From contig NZ_MDKB01000002.1 of NCBI RefSeq assembly GCF_001715295.1, forward strand, positions 1,075,522-1,139,521: DNA of 64,000 nucleotides, read 5' to 3'. The DNA is from Streptomyces griseus. Its GTDB lineage: Bacteria; Actinomycetota; Actinomycetes; Streptomycetales; Streptomycetaceae. Shown in pieces: positions 55,248 to 64,000 of this stretch. The translations under genes and the position numbers were made by a program. Numbering within the stretch: position 1 is the stretch's first letter; the number at the start of each line of letters is the position of its first letter. Under the pieces are notes generated by a model that was given only the letters and a program-made list of their open reading frames with translations, was not told the DNA's origin and ran no database searches.

Positions 55248-56215
55248 TAGTCGATCGCCACCTTCACGATGCCCGTGAGCGCGATCTGCGCGAGGGCGAG
55301 AGGGATGAGCACGGTCCAGGCGAGCTTCTGCAACTGGTCCTCGCGCAGCCGGGGGTAGGTGACACGGAGCCAGATGACGACGAACGCCAGCACGGCGGTC
55401 TTGAGCAGGGTCCAGACCCAGCCGAGACCGTCGGCGCCGAGCGGGCCGTGCCAGCCGCCGAGGAACAGGACGGTGGTCAGCCCGCACAGGACGACGATGC
55501 CGGCGTACTCGGCGAGGAGGAACAGGGCGAAGCGGAGGCCCGAGTACTCGGTGTACGCGCCGAAGATGATCTCCGAGTCGGCGACCGGCATGTCGAAGGG
55601 GGGACGCTGGAGTTCGGCGAGCCCGGCCACGAAGAAGACCAGGGCGCCGACGATCTGCCAGGGCAGCCACCACCATTGGAAGGCGTTCAGGATGCCGGGG
55701 AGCGAGACGGTGCCGGCCGCCATCGCCACGGAGGCGGCGGCCAGCAGCATCGGCAGTTCGTAGGCGAGCAGTTGAGCGGCGGTACGGAGGCCGCCGAGGA
55801 GGGAGAACTTGTTGGCGGAGGCCCAGCCCGCCATCAGCGAACCGAGTACGCCGACGCCCATGACGGCGAGCACGAAGAAGATGCCGGCGTCGACCACCTG
55901 GCCGACCGCGCCCTCGCTCGGGCCGATCGGAAGGGCGACGAGTACGAGGAGGTACGGGAGGAGGGCGACGGCGGGGGCCAGCTGGAAGACGCGGCGGTCC
56001 GCGGCGGCGGGCACGATGTCTTCCTTCTGTGCGAACTTCACCCCGTCGGCGACGAGCTGCGCCCACCCGTGGAAGCCGCCCGCGTACATGGGGCCGAGCC
56101 GGCCCTGCATGTGAGCCATCACCTTGTGCTCCGCCTGCCCGACGACGAGCGGGAGGACCATGAACACGGCGAAAACGATGACGAGCCGGATGGCGACGTC
56201 GAGTACGTCGTTCAC
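55247..56215 (-). CDS. nuoH: NADH-quinone oxidoreductase-type subunit H
   Basis: 322 residues from GTG 56215. Quinone-cavity membrane subunit: [40 protein letters not shown] and [17 protein letters not shown]. Overlaps the nuoC stop by GTGA. Confidence 0.96.
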   Translation of the reverse strand: MNDVLDVAIRLVIVFAVFMVLPLVVGQAEHKVMAHMQGRLGPMYAGGFHGWAQLVADGVKFAQKEDIVPAAADRRVFQLAPAVALLPYLLVLVALPIGPSEGAVGQVVDAGIFFVLAVMGVGVLGSLMAGWASANKFSLLGGLRTAAQLLAYELPMLLAAASVAMAAGTVSLPGILNAFQWWWLPWQIVGALVFFVAGLAELQRPPFDMPVADSEIIFGAYTEYSGLRFALFLLAEYAGIVVLCGLTTVLFLGGWHGPLGADGLGWVWTLLKTAVLAFVVIWLRVTYPRLREDQLQKLAWTVLIPLALAQIALTGIVKVAID

Positions 56216-57936
56216 GCGGTATCGCCTCCGGCGGGACGGTCGGACGGGGGTGCAGGGCGGGGGCCGGCAGGCCGGGAGCCGGTCTCGCCGGAATCCCCTG
56301 CCCCGGCGGGGTCCGAGCCGACCGCGCCGGGGTCTCCGGGGTCCGAGCCGGTCACGCCGGGAGCGGCGGGACCGGGTTCGGGGTCGGCCGGGCCTTGATC
56401 GACGGGGTCGGGGGACGACTGATCCGCAGACCGCTCAGGCTGTTCGGGCTGTTCGGGCTGTTCGGGCTGTTCGGGCCGCTTGACGCGGTCGGACTGCTCG
56501 GCAGCGTGTGGCCGTTCGGGCTCCCCGGACCGCTTGGCGCGACCAGCCCGCTCAGGCTGCTCTCCATCGCCAGGCCGTTCGGGCTCCCCGGACCGCTTGA
56601 CACGATCAGTCCGCTCAGGCTGCTCGGCAGCTCCAGGCTGCTCGTGCTGTCCAGGCGGGAGCTCCGGCTCGGGCTGGGCAGGCCGGCCCGGTGGCTCGGG
56701 CTGCTCGGCCCGTTCGGGCCTCTGGTCGGCCTGCGGCTGCGTGGCCCCCTCGCTGTCGCCGTGGCCCGCACCGGCGGAACCACCATCGGCACCGCGGTCA
56801 GTACCGCCGTCGGCACCGCTCTCCGGGGTGTCGCCGAACGCAGGCTGGGCGTGATGCCAGGGTGCGTCCGCGCTCCGTGGCGATCGCGGCTCACGCCGGC
56901 TCGCGGGCGGGGCGCCGGTGGTTCCGGCATCGGCGGGGCGCGGCCCCGTCGACGGGGTGCCGGAAGCCGGCTCGGGCGCGGACCCGGTCGCCGCCGCCGC
57001 GTCCTCGGCCGGAGACGTCCGAGGCGCCGGGGCTTCCCCGGTCTGCGAGGCCTTCCCGGCCGCGGAAACCTCCCCGGACGACGGTGTCTCCGGGGTGGCG
57101 GGGGCGCCCTCAGGCACCGGGGCCTCCCCGGACGCCGGCCCAGCGGCGGATTCGGCGGCGGTCCGGCCGGCCGGGCCCTGGGAAGCACTACGGGTACGGC
57201 GCGGCGGTGCTGCCGTGTCCGGGGCCGCCGCGGCGTCCGCCTCCGCGGTCCGCTGGGCCGCCGAGCCCTCGGCCGCGCTGCGGGTACGGCGTACGGGGCG
57301 GTCGCCCGCCGCACGCCCTCCTCTGGCCGGGCGTGCCGGGGCGGGCGGGAGCTGGCCTTTGAGCGGGCCCCATTCGTTCGGATCCGGTACCCCGGGCGGC
57401 AGCATCGTGCGCCGCTTGGGCCCCCCGTGCTCCGACTCGCCCGGCTCCTTCGCCCCCGGCCAGGCCTTCACGACCCGGGCCGCGAGGACGAAGTCCTTCC
57501 GCAGCGGGTGCCCTTCGAAGCCCTCGGGCAGCAACAGGGGCGCCAGGTGCGGGTGGCCCTCGAAGCCGATGCCGAACATCTCGTGGGTCTCCCGCTCGTG
57601 CCAGGCCGCGCCCGCGTACACGCCGACGGCGCTGGGCAGCGCGGGGGACTCGTGCGGGACCGTCGTGCGGACCAGCAGGCGCCGGACCGTACCGTCGCCC
57701 AGGGCCGCGACATGGGCGCAGACGCGGAAGCCGGTGCCCGGTTCGTCGACGGCGCTCAGCCAGTCGAAGTAGCTGCAGCCCAGGGTGTCGCGGGCCGTTC
57801 CGAGCGCGGTGATCCAGGAGGCGGCGGGCACGTCGACGGTCAGCAGGTCGTACGCGTACGTGGCCGTGGCCTCCGCGCCGAAGACGTCGGTGACGGCGTC
57901 GGGCAGCCGGGCGTACATGTCGGCGGCGGCGCTCAC
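56212..57936 (-). CDS. nuoC: NuoC-type 30-kDa subunit with a very long disordered tail
   Basis: 574 residues from GTG 57936. The first ~185 residues are a NuoC domain ([20 protein letters not shown], then [13 protein letters not shown]). The remaining ~390 are low complexity: Ala/Pro/Thr/Glu/Gly-rich, then Arg/Lys/Pro/Glu repeats ([11 protein letters not shown] type and four PEQ units encoded by the 9-bp repeat at 56438-56473). The tail is predicted disordered. No nuoD-like sequence is present: the tail is not a fused D subunit. Confidence 0.93.
   Translation of the reverse strand: MSAAADMYARLPDAVTDVFGAEATATYAYDLLTVDVPAASWITALGTARDTLGCSYFDWLSAVDEPGTGFRVCAHVAALGDGTVRRLLVRTTVPHESPALPSAVGVYAGAAWHERETHEMFGIGFEGHPHLAPLLLPEGFEGHPLRKDFVLAARVVKAWPGAKEPGESEHGGPKRRTMLPPGVPDPNEWGPLKGQLPPAPARPARGGRAAGDRPVRRTRSAAEGSAAQRTAEADAAAAPDTAAPPRRTRSASQGPAGRTAAESAAGPASGEAPVPEGAPATPETPSSGEVSAAGKASQTGEAPAPRTSPAEDAAAATGSAPEPASGTPSTGPRPADAGTTGAPPASRREPRSPRSADAPWHHAQPAFGDTPESGADGGTDRGADGGSAGAGHGDSEGATQPQADQRPERAEQPEPPGRPAQPEPELPPGQHEQPGAAEQPERTDRVKRSGEPERPGDGEQPERAGRAKRSGEPERPHAAEQSDRVKRPEQPEQPEQPEQPERSADQSSPDPVDQGPADPEPGPAAPGVTGSDPGDPGAVGSDPAGAGDSGETGSRPAGPRPAPPSDRPAGGDTA
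56438..56473. repeat. Four perfect 9-bp tandem repeats within nuoC
   Basis: Unit GGCTGTTCG (plus strand), encoding PEQ units on the minus strand. A further ~24-bp block (CCGTTCGGGCTCCCCGGACC followed by GCTT) recurs near 56513 and 56575. Slippage at such repeats would change tail length in steps of 3 residues without frameshift. Confidence 0.9.
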
Positions 57937-58559
57937 CTCGGCTCCTCCCCCGGCGCCTTCGGGCCGGCGACGAGACCGCTGCGCAGGGCCGTGGCCGACG
58001 GGCGGGCCGCCCCGTGCTCCGCGTACCGCTCGGCGAGCGACTCGCGGGCGATCTTCTCCTGGAGCTTGAGGATGCCCTGGAGGAGCGCCTCGGGCCGGGG
58101 CGGGCAGCCGGGTACGTACACGTCGACGGGGATGATCTGGTCGACGCCCTTCGTCACGGAGTACGAATCCCAGTAGGGCCCGCCGCAGTTGGAGCAGGCT
58201 CCGAAGGAGATGACGTACTTCGGTTCGGGCATCTGCTCGTACAGGCGCTTCACGGCCGGCGCCATCTTGTCGGTCACCGTTCCCGACACGATCATGAGGT
58301 CGGCCTGCCGGGGGCCGGGCGCGAAGGGGATCACACCGAGCCGGATGAAGTCGTGCCGTGCCATGGAAGCGGCGATGAACTCGATGGCACAGCATGCGAG
58401 TCCGAAGTTGAAGACCCAGAGGCTGTAGCGGCGGCCCCAGTTGAGGACCACCTTCATCGGCTCGGGTGCGAGCCTGGACAGCACACCGAGCTTCTTCGGC
58501 TCCGGCAGCAGCGTCGGATCGGGCAGCGGTTCGGGATCCGGCCGGCGCGTCACGCCCAT
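57933..58559 (-). CDS. nuoB: NADH-quinone oxidoreductase-type subunit B
   Basis: 208 residues from ATG 58559. N2 cluster ligands: [25 protein letters not shown] and [14 protein letters not shown], the full set of four Cys. Overlaps nuoA by 10 bp and nuoC by GTGA. Confidence 0.97.
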   Translation of the reverse strand: MGVTRRPDPEPLPDPTLLPEPKKLGVLSRLAPEPMKVVLNWGRRYSLWVFNFGLACCAIEFIAASMARHDFIRLGVIPFAPGPRQADLMIVSGTVTDKMAPAVKRLYEQMPEPKYVISFGACSNCGGPYWDSYSVTKGVDQIIPVDVYVPGCPPRPEALLQGILKLQEKIARESLAERYAEHGAARPSATALRSGLVAGPKAPGEEPR

Positions 58560-58951
58560 TCGAGGACGCCCTTCTTCCATGCGTAGAGCAGTCCCACGGC
58601 CAGGAAGCCGAGGAAGACGAACATCTCGACCAGCGTCGTCGCGCCGTATCCCGGGGCCGCGAACACCGTCGCCCACGGGAACAGGAAGATCGAGTCGACG
58701 GCGAAGATCACGTACAGGAAGGCGTAGACGTAGTAGCGGACCTGGGTGTGGGCCCAGCCCTCCCCCACGGGGTCCACGCCGCATTCGTAGGTGAGGAGTT
58801 TCTCCGGCGTCGGGACCACGGGCCTCAGCAGCCGTCCGGCCCCGAAGGCGACGGCGACGAACAGCACGCCGACGAGGGCGAGCAGTCCGACCACTGAGTA
58901 GCTGTGGAAGTAGTCCGACGCGAGAACGGTCGGTCCCGGCACGTCCGCCAC
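58550..58951 (-). CDS. nuoA: NADH-quinone oxidoreductase-type subunit A
   Basis: About 133 residues from GTG 58951 (a later GTG at 58942 is possible). Three membrane helices; [20 protein letters not shown] and the [20 protein letters not shown] helix are the NuoA signature. First gene of the operon, divergent from the first kinase gene. Confidence 0.94.
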   Translation of the reverse strand: MADVPGPTVLASDYFHSYSVVGLLALVGVLFVAVAFGAGRLLRPVVPTPEKLLTYECGVDPVGEGWAHTQVRYYVYAFLYVIFAVDSIFLFPWATVFAAPGYGATTLVEMFVFLGFLAVGLLYAWKKGVLEWA

Positions 58952-59123
58952 GTCCGCCCCTCGCTCCCTCAACCCGTTCGACGGTCTGTACGTACGCACG
59001 GGAGTCTAGGCCCTGTCGCAGAAGGGCTGAGCAGCCGTGTGGTGCGGGAGGTGGGGTTATCCCTACTTCCCCTCACCCACGAACCCCATGGCGTGGGCGT
59101 CTTCCGCCCGGCAGGCTGGTCGT

Positions 59124-60389
59124 ATGACCCTGAGCCCTCCACCGCCGGACCGCGACCCGTCGCACCCCGCCGCCCCGGACCTCACCCTGCCGGGGAGCGC
59201 CCCGACAGGGAACGCGCGGCTCGACGACCCCGGGCCACCGCCCGTGCGCTTCGCCTTCGACCGGTGCACGTGGAAGGAGATCGCCTACCTCCTGGCCAAT
59301 CTCCCCACGGCGATCGCGGGTTTCGTGTACACGGTGTTCCTGGTCGGTGTGGGCCTCGGGCTGTCGGTCACCGTGGTCGGACTGCCGCTGCTCGCGCTCG
59401 GCCTGCGGGGCGCCCGCGGGCTCGGGCGTGGGGAACGGGCCCGGGCGCGGTCGATGCTCGGGGTGCGGGTCGACGAGCCGAGCGCGCCGGCGCGCGGCCA
59501 CCGGGACCGGGGCTTCTTCCCCTGGCTGTGGGCCGGGCTGAAGGATCCGGTGGCGTGGCGGGCGTTGCTGTATTCGTTCATTCGCCTGCCGTGGGGTGTG
59601 GCCACGTTCGCCGTGACGCTGGTGGGTCTGTTCGTCCTCTGGCCCGTGCTGCCGTTCATCGCGCGGGGGCTGACGAACGCCGACCGGGCGATGGTCCGCG
59701 GCATGCTGTCGCCCTCCGACGAGTTGGAGCGCAGGGTCGCCGAACTGGAGTCGGACCGGGGGGTGGTCGTGGACACCGCCGCGGCCGACCTGCGCCGCAT
59801 CGAACGCGACCTCCACGACGGCGCCCAGGCCCGCCTCGTCGCCCTCGCCATGGACCTCGGACTGGCCAAGGAGAAACTCACCGACGACCCCGAAGCCGCC
59901 GCCCGCATGGTCGACGAAGCCCACGGCGAAGTGAAGGTCGCCCTCCAGGAACTCCGCGACCTCGCCCGCGGCATCCACCCCGCCGTCCTCACCGACCGGG
60001 GCCTGGACGCCGCACTCTCCGCCATCGCCTCCCGCTGCACCGTCCCCGTCACCGTCACCGTGGACCTGCCCGGCCGGCCGGTGGAGGCGATCGAGGGCAT
60101 CGCGTACTTCACCGTGTCCGAACTCCTCCAGAACGTCAGCAAGCACAGCCGTGCCCGCTCGGCCTCGGTCGACGTCCGGCGCACAGGGAACCGGCTGCTG
60201 ATCGAGGTGCGGGACGACGGTATGGGCGGTGCGCGGGTGGACGGCGGTACGGGCATGGCGGGGCTGGCGGAGCGGCTCGGGGCTGTCGACGGCTCCTTCG
60301 CCGTCGACAGCCCGGCCGGCGGTCCCACCACGGTCACCGCGGAACTGCCCTGGCGTGACCGCGCGGCGGCCACCGTCCCGGGGGACTGA
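59124..60389 (+). CDS. Sensor histidine kinase 1, NarL-type partner
   Basis: 421 residues from ATG 59124. N-terminal multi-helix membrane sensor (LANLPTAIAGFVYTVFLVGV, then WRALLYSFIRLPWGVATFAV), HisKA_3 box [20 protein letters not shown] (phospho-His in DLHDGA), and HATPase_c with [18 protein letters not shown] and GGARVDGGTGMAGLAERLGA. Its middle third is identical in DNA to kinase 2. No response regulator gene follows directly. Confidence 0.92.
   Translation: MTLSPPPPDRDPSHPAAPDLTLPGSAPTGNARLDDPGPPPVRFAFDRCTWKEIAYLLANLPTAIAGFVYTVFLVGVGLGLSVTVVGLPLLALGLRGARGLGRGERARARSMLGVRVDEPSAPARGHRDRGFFPWLWAGLKDPVAWRALLYSFIRLPWGVATFAVTLVGLFVLWPVLPFIARGLTNADRAMVRGMLSPSDELERRVAELESDRGVVVDTAAADLRRIERDLHDGAQARLVALAMDLGLAKEKLTDDPEAAARMVDEAHGEVKVALQELRDLARGIHPAVLTDRGLDAALSAIASRCTVPVTVTVDLPGRPVEAIEGIAYFTVSELLQNVSKHSRARSASVDVRRTGNRLLIEVRDDGMGGARVDGGTGMAGLAERLGAVDGSFAVDSPAGGPTTVTAELPWRDRAAATVPGD
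59742..60069 (+). repeat. 328-bp tract identical to 61717-62044
   Basis: Read base by base, positions 59742-60069 and 61717-62044 are the same over 328 bp, from GAACTGGAGTCGG to GTGGACCTGC. Just outside, the genes diverge. The tract covers the HisKA_3 phosphoacceptor domain. Direct repeats of 1,975-bp offset. Confidence 0.93.
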
Positions 60390-60509
60390 ACCGCCCGCGC
60401 CCCGCCGGACCACGGCGGGCGACGGGCGCGCGGCAGCGGCCGGCGCGGCCCCTGACCGCACGGCCTCCCGGCGACGGGGTCCGCCCTCGTGGCCCGAGGG
60501 GTGTCACGG

Positions 60510-60660
60510 GAATACGCGGTGGATCAGCGCGCAAGGTCGGATGCGGTGCGTCGCACGGTGGAGGGACGTCCGCACACGGGATGTACGGGGGCGTTCCGGC
60601 AACGCGGCGGGGTGCCGTAGCTGTCGTCGCGCGCCCGCCGGAAAGCGCGGGACAGCCCTC
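60510..60660 (+). repeat. MITE-like element, copy between the two kinase genes
   Basis: About 150 bp matching the 38080-38226 copy on the other strand and the core of 30909-31082 (GCAAGG, GTGGAGGGACGT, GGGATGTACGGG, GGCAACGCGGCGG). It fills part of the 592-bp gap between kinase 1 and kinase 2; no gene is seen in the rest. Confidence 0.65.
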
Positions 60661-60981
60661 AGCTGCCTTCCACCCCGCCGCGCACGGGCCACGACGCGGC
60701 CCGGTGCGCCGTCGAGGAGACGGGCGGCGCCCGGGCCCCGCAGACAAGGTCGTCGCCCGCGGGGCCGAGGAGTTCGGGCGCCGCGGGGGCGCGCCACCCT
60801 CCGGGCCTCGGGAGCCTGGGGGTGGGGAAAACCCCCGGCCGATACGGAGACCGTCCTCATGGTGTGAGGCCCCGGGGCACAGCAGTCTTGGGATATCAGC
60901 CGATGTACCGGGCCGGCGGGAACACCCCGCCCGGAAGACCCGCGGGAGTTCCCGCCGAGAAGAAACGGACGGACGCCACTG

Positions 60982-62337
60982 ATGGCCACGGCATACGGAC
61001 CGGACACGCGGGACCGCCAAGGGCCCGGGGCCGGGCCGGGGCACCATCCCCCGGCACGGCATCTCCTCCCTGCGGTGGTGCGTGCGCCCTTCGAGGCGCG
61101 TACCTGGCGGGAGCTGGCCTATCTGCTCCTGAGTCTGCCGATCGGCGTGGTGCTGTTCGGCTTCGCGGTCACCATGGTGTCGCTGGGCCTGGGCCTGCTG
61201 ATCACCTTCCTCGGGATTCCGGTCCTCGCCGCCGCACTGGTCATGTGCCGTGGCTTCGGCGTGATGGAGCGGGGCCGTGCACGCGGGCTGCTGAAGCTCG
61301 AGGTCGCAAACCCGGCCCCGGTACGTGGCAGGACGGGTGGCCTGATGTCGTGGGTCGGCGCGGTCCTGAAGAGCGGGGTGTCCTGGCGGCACCTGCTCTA
61401 CGCGCTGCTGCACCTGCCGTGGGCGGTCTTCGCGTTCAGCGTCTCGCTGACGTTCTGGGCGTACGGGTGGGCCGCGTTCACCTACCCGCTCTGGCAGTGG
61501 GTCTTCCCGGCGTACGTGGGAGTGGGCGGCATCCAGCTGTACGGGGACAGCACCCACCAGGTCTACCTGGACTCCTCCCTGGACCTGACGCTGACCAGCG
61601 CCCTCGGTCTGGTCGTCGTCGTGGTCACCCCGTGGATCATCCGCGGTCTGGCGTCCGTGGACCGGCTGATGGTCCTCGGCCTGCTCGGCCCGTCCCGCCT
61701 GGCCACCCGGGTGTCGGAACTGGAGTCGGACCGGGGGGTGGTCGTGGACACCGCCGCGGCCGACCTGCGCCGCATCGAACGCGACCTCCACGACGGCGCC
61801 CAGGCCCGCCTCGTCGCCCTCGCCATGGACCTCGGACTGGCCAAGGAGAAACTCACCGACGACCCCGAAGCCGCCGCCCGCATGGTCGACGAAGCCCACG
61901 GCGAAGTGAAGGTCGCCCTCCAGGAACTCCGCGACCTCGCCCGCGGCATCCACCCCGCCGTCCTCACCGACCGGGGCCTGGACGCCGCACTCTCCGCCAT
62001 CGCCTCCCGCTGCACCGTCCCCGTCACCGTCACCGTGGACCTGCAGTCACGGCCCGCGCAGGCCATCGAGGGCATCGCCTACTTCACCGTGTCCGAACTC
62101 CTCCAGAACGTCAGCAAGCACGCGCGGGCCGCCCGTGCCTCGGTCGACGTGTGGCGGGTGGCGGACCGGCTGATGCTGCAGGTGACCGACGACGGGCGCG
62201 GCGGGGCCGACGTGTCGTCGGGCAGCGGTCTGGCCGGCCTGGCCGAGAGGCTGGACGCGGTGGACGGCGTCCTGGTCGTCGACTCCCCCGTCGGCGGTCC
62301 CACCACGGTCACCGCGGAGCTGCCCTGGCGTGGCTGA
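60982..62337 (+). CDS. Sensor histidine kinase 2, paralogue of kinase 1
   Basis: 451 residues. Divergent sensor: helices [40 protein letters not shown], with a ~40-residue loop ([20 protein letters not shown]) absent from kinase 1. HisKA_3 and HATPase regions as in kinase 1 ([29 protein letters not shown]). It precedes the response regulator gene by 250 bp. Confidence 0.93.
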   Translation: MATAYGPDTRDRQGPGAGPGHHPPARHLLPAVVRAPFEARTWRELAYLLLSLPIGVVLFGFAVTMVSLGLGLLITFLGIPVLAAALVMCRGFGVMERGRARGLLKLEVANPAPVRGRTGGLMSWVGAVLKSGVSWRHLLYALLHLPWAVFAFSVSLTFWAYGWAAFTYPLWQWVFPAYVGVGGIQLYGDSTHQVYLDSSLDLTLTSALGLVVVVVTPWIIRGLASVDRLMVLGLLGPSRLATRVSELESDRGVVVDTAAADLRRIERDLHDGAQARLVALAMDLGLAKEKLTDDPEAAARMVDEAHGEVKVALQELRDLARGIHPAVLTDRGLDAALSAIASRCTVPVTVTVDLQSRPAQAIEGIAYFTVSELLQNVSKHARAARASVDVWRVADRLMLQVTDDGRGGADVSSGSGLAGLAERLDAVDGVLVVDSPVGGPTTVTAELPWRG

Positions 62338-62369
62338 GGCAGGCGCCCGTGGGGCGCGGACAGCACGCG

Positions 62370-62410
62370 CGCAGCGCCCCGGCCCGCCCCACGGCGGCCG
62401 GGGCGCTGCG
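62370..62410 (+). terminator. Hairpin after kinase 2
   Basis: 15-bp stem (62370-62384 with 62396-62410), 11-base loop, 33 bp after the kinase 2 stop. No T-run. It may reduce read-through into the response regulator, or act as a 3' stabiliser. Confidence 0.7.
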
Positions 62411-62587
62411 GCGCGGCAGGCGCAGGGAGCGCCCCGGCCGGGCAGGAGCCGCGCCTTCGAGGAGCCCCGGCGGGCCGGGAAGGAACCGGGCGGGCCCGCT
62501 CCGGCACCGGAGCTGGGATGCTGGGGACAGGAGGCACGCCGCGCCGGCGGTGTGCGCAGCAGGACCGACAGTGGGGGACACAACGTC

Positions 62588-63259
62588 GTGGTGGACAGGG
62601 TGCGGGTCGTCATCGCCGAGGATTCGGTACTGCTCCGGGAGGGACTCACCCGGCTGCTGACCGATCTGGGGCACGACGTCGTCGCGGGGGTGGGGGATGC
62701 CGAGGCGCTGATCAAGACGGTGAGCGATCTCGCCGCGCTGGACGCGCTGCCGGACGTCGTGGTCGCCGACGTGCGGATGCCGCCCACCCACACCGACGAG
62801 GGTGTGCGGGCCGCGGTGCGACTGCGCAAGGAGTACCCCGGCATCGGGGTGCTGGTGCTCTCGCAGTACGTCGAGGAGCAGTACGCCACCGAGTTGCTGG
62901 CGGGCAGCAGCCGGGGCGTGGGTTACCTGCTCAAGGACCGGGTCGCCGAGGTCAGGGAGTTCGTGGACGCCGTGGTGCGGGTGGCGCGGGGCGGGACCGC
63001 CCTCGACCCGGAGGTGGTGGCCCAGTTGCTGGGCCGGAGCCGCAAGCAGGACGTGCTGGCGGGGCTCACGCCGCGCGAGCGGGAGGTCCTGGGACTGATG
63101 GCCGAGGGGCGGACGAATTCGGCGGTCGCCAGGCAACTGGTGGTCAGCGACGGGGCCGTGGAGAAGCACGTCAGCAACATCTTCCAGAAGCTGGGCCTCT
63201 CGCCCAGCGACGGGGACCACCGCCGTGTCCTGGCGGTCCTCACGTATCTCAACTCCTGA
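62588..63259 (+). CDS. NarL/LuxR-family response regulator
   Basis: About 223 residues from GTG 62588 (or 62591), GGGGGA upstream. Receiver: [20 protein letters not shown] (acidic pocket), phospho-Asp in [16 protein letters not shown], Lys in [10 protein letters not shown]-terminal Lux[24 protein letters not shown] and [20 protein letters not shown]. Only one regulator for the two kinases. Confidence 0.95.
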   Translation: MVDRVRVVIAEDSVLLREGLTRLLTDLGHDVVAGVGDAEALIKTVSDLAALDALPDVVVADVRMPPTHTDEGVRAAVRLRKEYPGIGVLVLSQYVEEQYATELLAGSSRGVGYLLKDRVAEVREFVDAVVRVARGGTALDPEVVAQLLGRSRKQDVLAGLTPREREVLGLMAEGRTNSAVARQLVVSDGAVEKHVSNIFQKLGLSPSDGDHRRVLAVLTYLNS

Positions 63260-63715
63260 CGGGCTGCGCGCGTACGCGCCCGGGTCGCACGTGCACGCAG
63301 CCGGCACGGGTGCGTACGCGCAGAACCGCATACCCCTCGGTGCCCTGCCCGTGGACCGCATTCCGGAACCACGCTTCCGCGGGTGCGCCCCGAGGAAAGC
63401 ACGATCGAGAACCTGACCGGGGCCATGGGCGGAGGCGCTCCGTAATCCCGGGGAACAAGATCCGGAACCCGATCCGGAACAAGAGCGGAAGCCGGACCCG
63501 CCCTCGGTCCTACGTCGAAAGGCTGAGCCCGCGGGCGGCGGAGCGACCACCTGCAGGTTGCGGAATGGGGGCGTAGTCGGATGAATTCCTGTTTCGATGC
63601 CGCGTCCACCATATGATCGGTCCAGGGAAGGCGACCCTTACAGACGTAGGGTGGGGCCTGGACCGCCGGCGGGTCGGCCGGTCCTGTGCCGCCGCATCCA
63701 GGGAGGTCCAGTTCA
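63260..63715. promoter_or_regulatory. Non-coding region upstream of the ferredoxin oxidoreductase gene
   Basis: 456 bp without a gene. It holds a GC-rich palindromic part near 63270-63315, a Cys/Arg-like repeat GATCCGGAAC (two copies near 63450-63480), and then less GC-rich DNA with a small ACCCT/AGGGT hairpin near 63630-63652. A promoter for the downstream gene probably lies at 63560-63640; not resolvable by eye. Confidence 0.45.
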
Positions 63716-64000
63716 GTGACCAGCCAGGTCAGTAGCCCAGCCGGAAAGACCGACGACGCCGGCGAGGCCGTCGCCGGGAAGCACAGCGCCCCCTTTACCG
63801 ACGGAACGCGCGCCGCCGAGAAGGAAATCCGCCGCCTGGACCGGGTGATCATCCGTTTCGCGGGTGACTCGGGTGACGGCATGCAGTTGACGGGTGACCG
63901 GTTCACCTCGGAGACGGCTTCGTTCGGGAACGACCTGTCGACACTGCCGAACTTCCCGGCCGAGATCCGGGCGCCTGCCGGGACCCTGCCCGGTGTGTCG
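63716..64000 (+). CDS. 2-oxoacid:ferredoxin oxidoreductase alpha subunit, partial
   Basis: 95 codons from GTG 63716 (GGGAGG upstream), running off the right edge. Begins with a low-complexity leader, then [20 protein letters not shown] and [16 protein letters not shown], the gamma-like N-terminal domain of KorA-type subunits. With its beta partner (outside) it would oxidise 2-oxoglutarate with ferredoxin reduction. Confidence 0.9.
   Translation, partial: MTSQVSSPAGKTDDAGEAVAGKHSAPFTDGTRAAEKEIRRLDRVIIRFAGDSGDGMQLTGDRFTSETASFGNDLSTLPNFPAEIRAPAGTLPGVS

Noticed and set aside
56212..57400. NuoC-NuoD fusion
   Set aside because: The long C-terminus has no NuoD motifs and is low-complexity repeat sequence.
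63260..63715. Riboswitch (for example c-di-AMP or cobalamin type) upstream of the ferredoxin oxidoreductase gene
   Set aside because: No recognisable conserved core was found; only short GC-rich inverted repeats.

Overview
The window is high-GC actinobacterial chromosome, almost certainly Streptomyces. Gene order, codon use, GTG/TTG starts and the rpsL-rpsG-fusA, rplK-rplA-rplJ-rplL-rpoB-rpoC and nusG-secE blocks all fit, and from memory the order runs colinear with the S. coelicolor core (fusA down to korA). I had no database, so all assignments rest on reading the protein and DNA sequence.

Layout. 1-2292: fusA (partial), rpsG, rpsL on the minus strand. 2616-18903: an accessory island between rpsL and rpoC. 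It opens with regulators (an XRE-type repressor, a zinc-ribbon-like protein, a MerR-like HTH). It continues as a plus-strand operon for a non-contractile (siphophage-type) tail: terminator-like protein, tube, G/GT chaperones with a -1 frameshift site, two short tape measures, Dit-like protein, hub/Tal-like protein, baseplate-like proteins, a collagen-like fibre, an amidase endolysin and two small membrane proteins. No capsid, portal, terminase, integrase, sheath or baseplate ATPase is visible, so I read it as a domesticated F-type tailocin-like particle. Two unexplained genes (a DUF3592-like membrane protein on the opposite strand and a coiled-coil protein) sit in its middle. 18940-32533: rpoC, rpoB, rplL, rplJ, a lipoprotein, rplA, rplK, nusG, secE, tRNA-Trp. 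32747-44513: metabolic and repair genes (aminotransferase, adenosine deaminase, murB, two MaoC proteins, rpmG, two tRNAs, amidohydrolase, SDR, DUF1330, a spore-photoproduct-lyase-like radical SAM protein divergent from an FeS-type photolyase, tRNA-Tyr). 44678-48374: yajQ, ogt, membrane stress genes, htpX, mscL. 48490-58951: a ten-gene nuo operon (A, B, C, H, I, J, K, L, M, N) lacking D, E, F and G. 59124-63259: two paralogous sensor kinases and one response regulator. 63716-end: start of a 2-oxoacid:ferredoxin oxidoreductase alpha subunit.

Most notable: the tailocin-like operon with a shared 20-bp operator-like element (18/20 identity) near its regulator and upstream of its first gene; a 328-bp tract of identical DNA shared by the two kinase genes; a three-copy MITE-like repeat family, one copy ending exactly at the nusG stop codon; and a NuoC subunit with a roughly 390-residue disordered tail. 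The nuo operon has no NADH-oxidising module and lies a few kb from a ferredoxin-dependent oxidoreductase, which suggests, without proving, a non-NADH electron donor.
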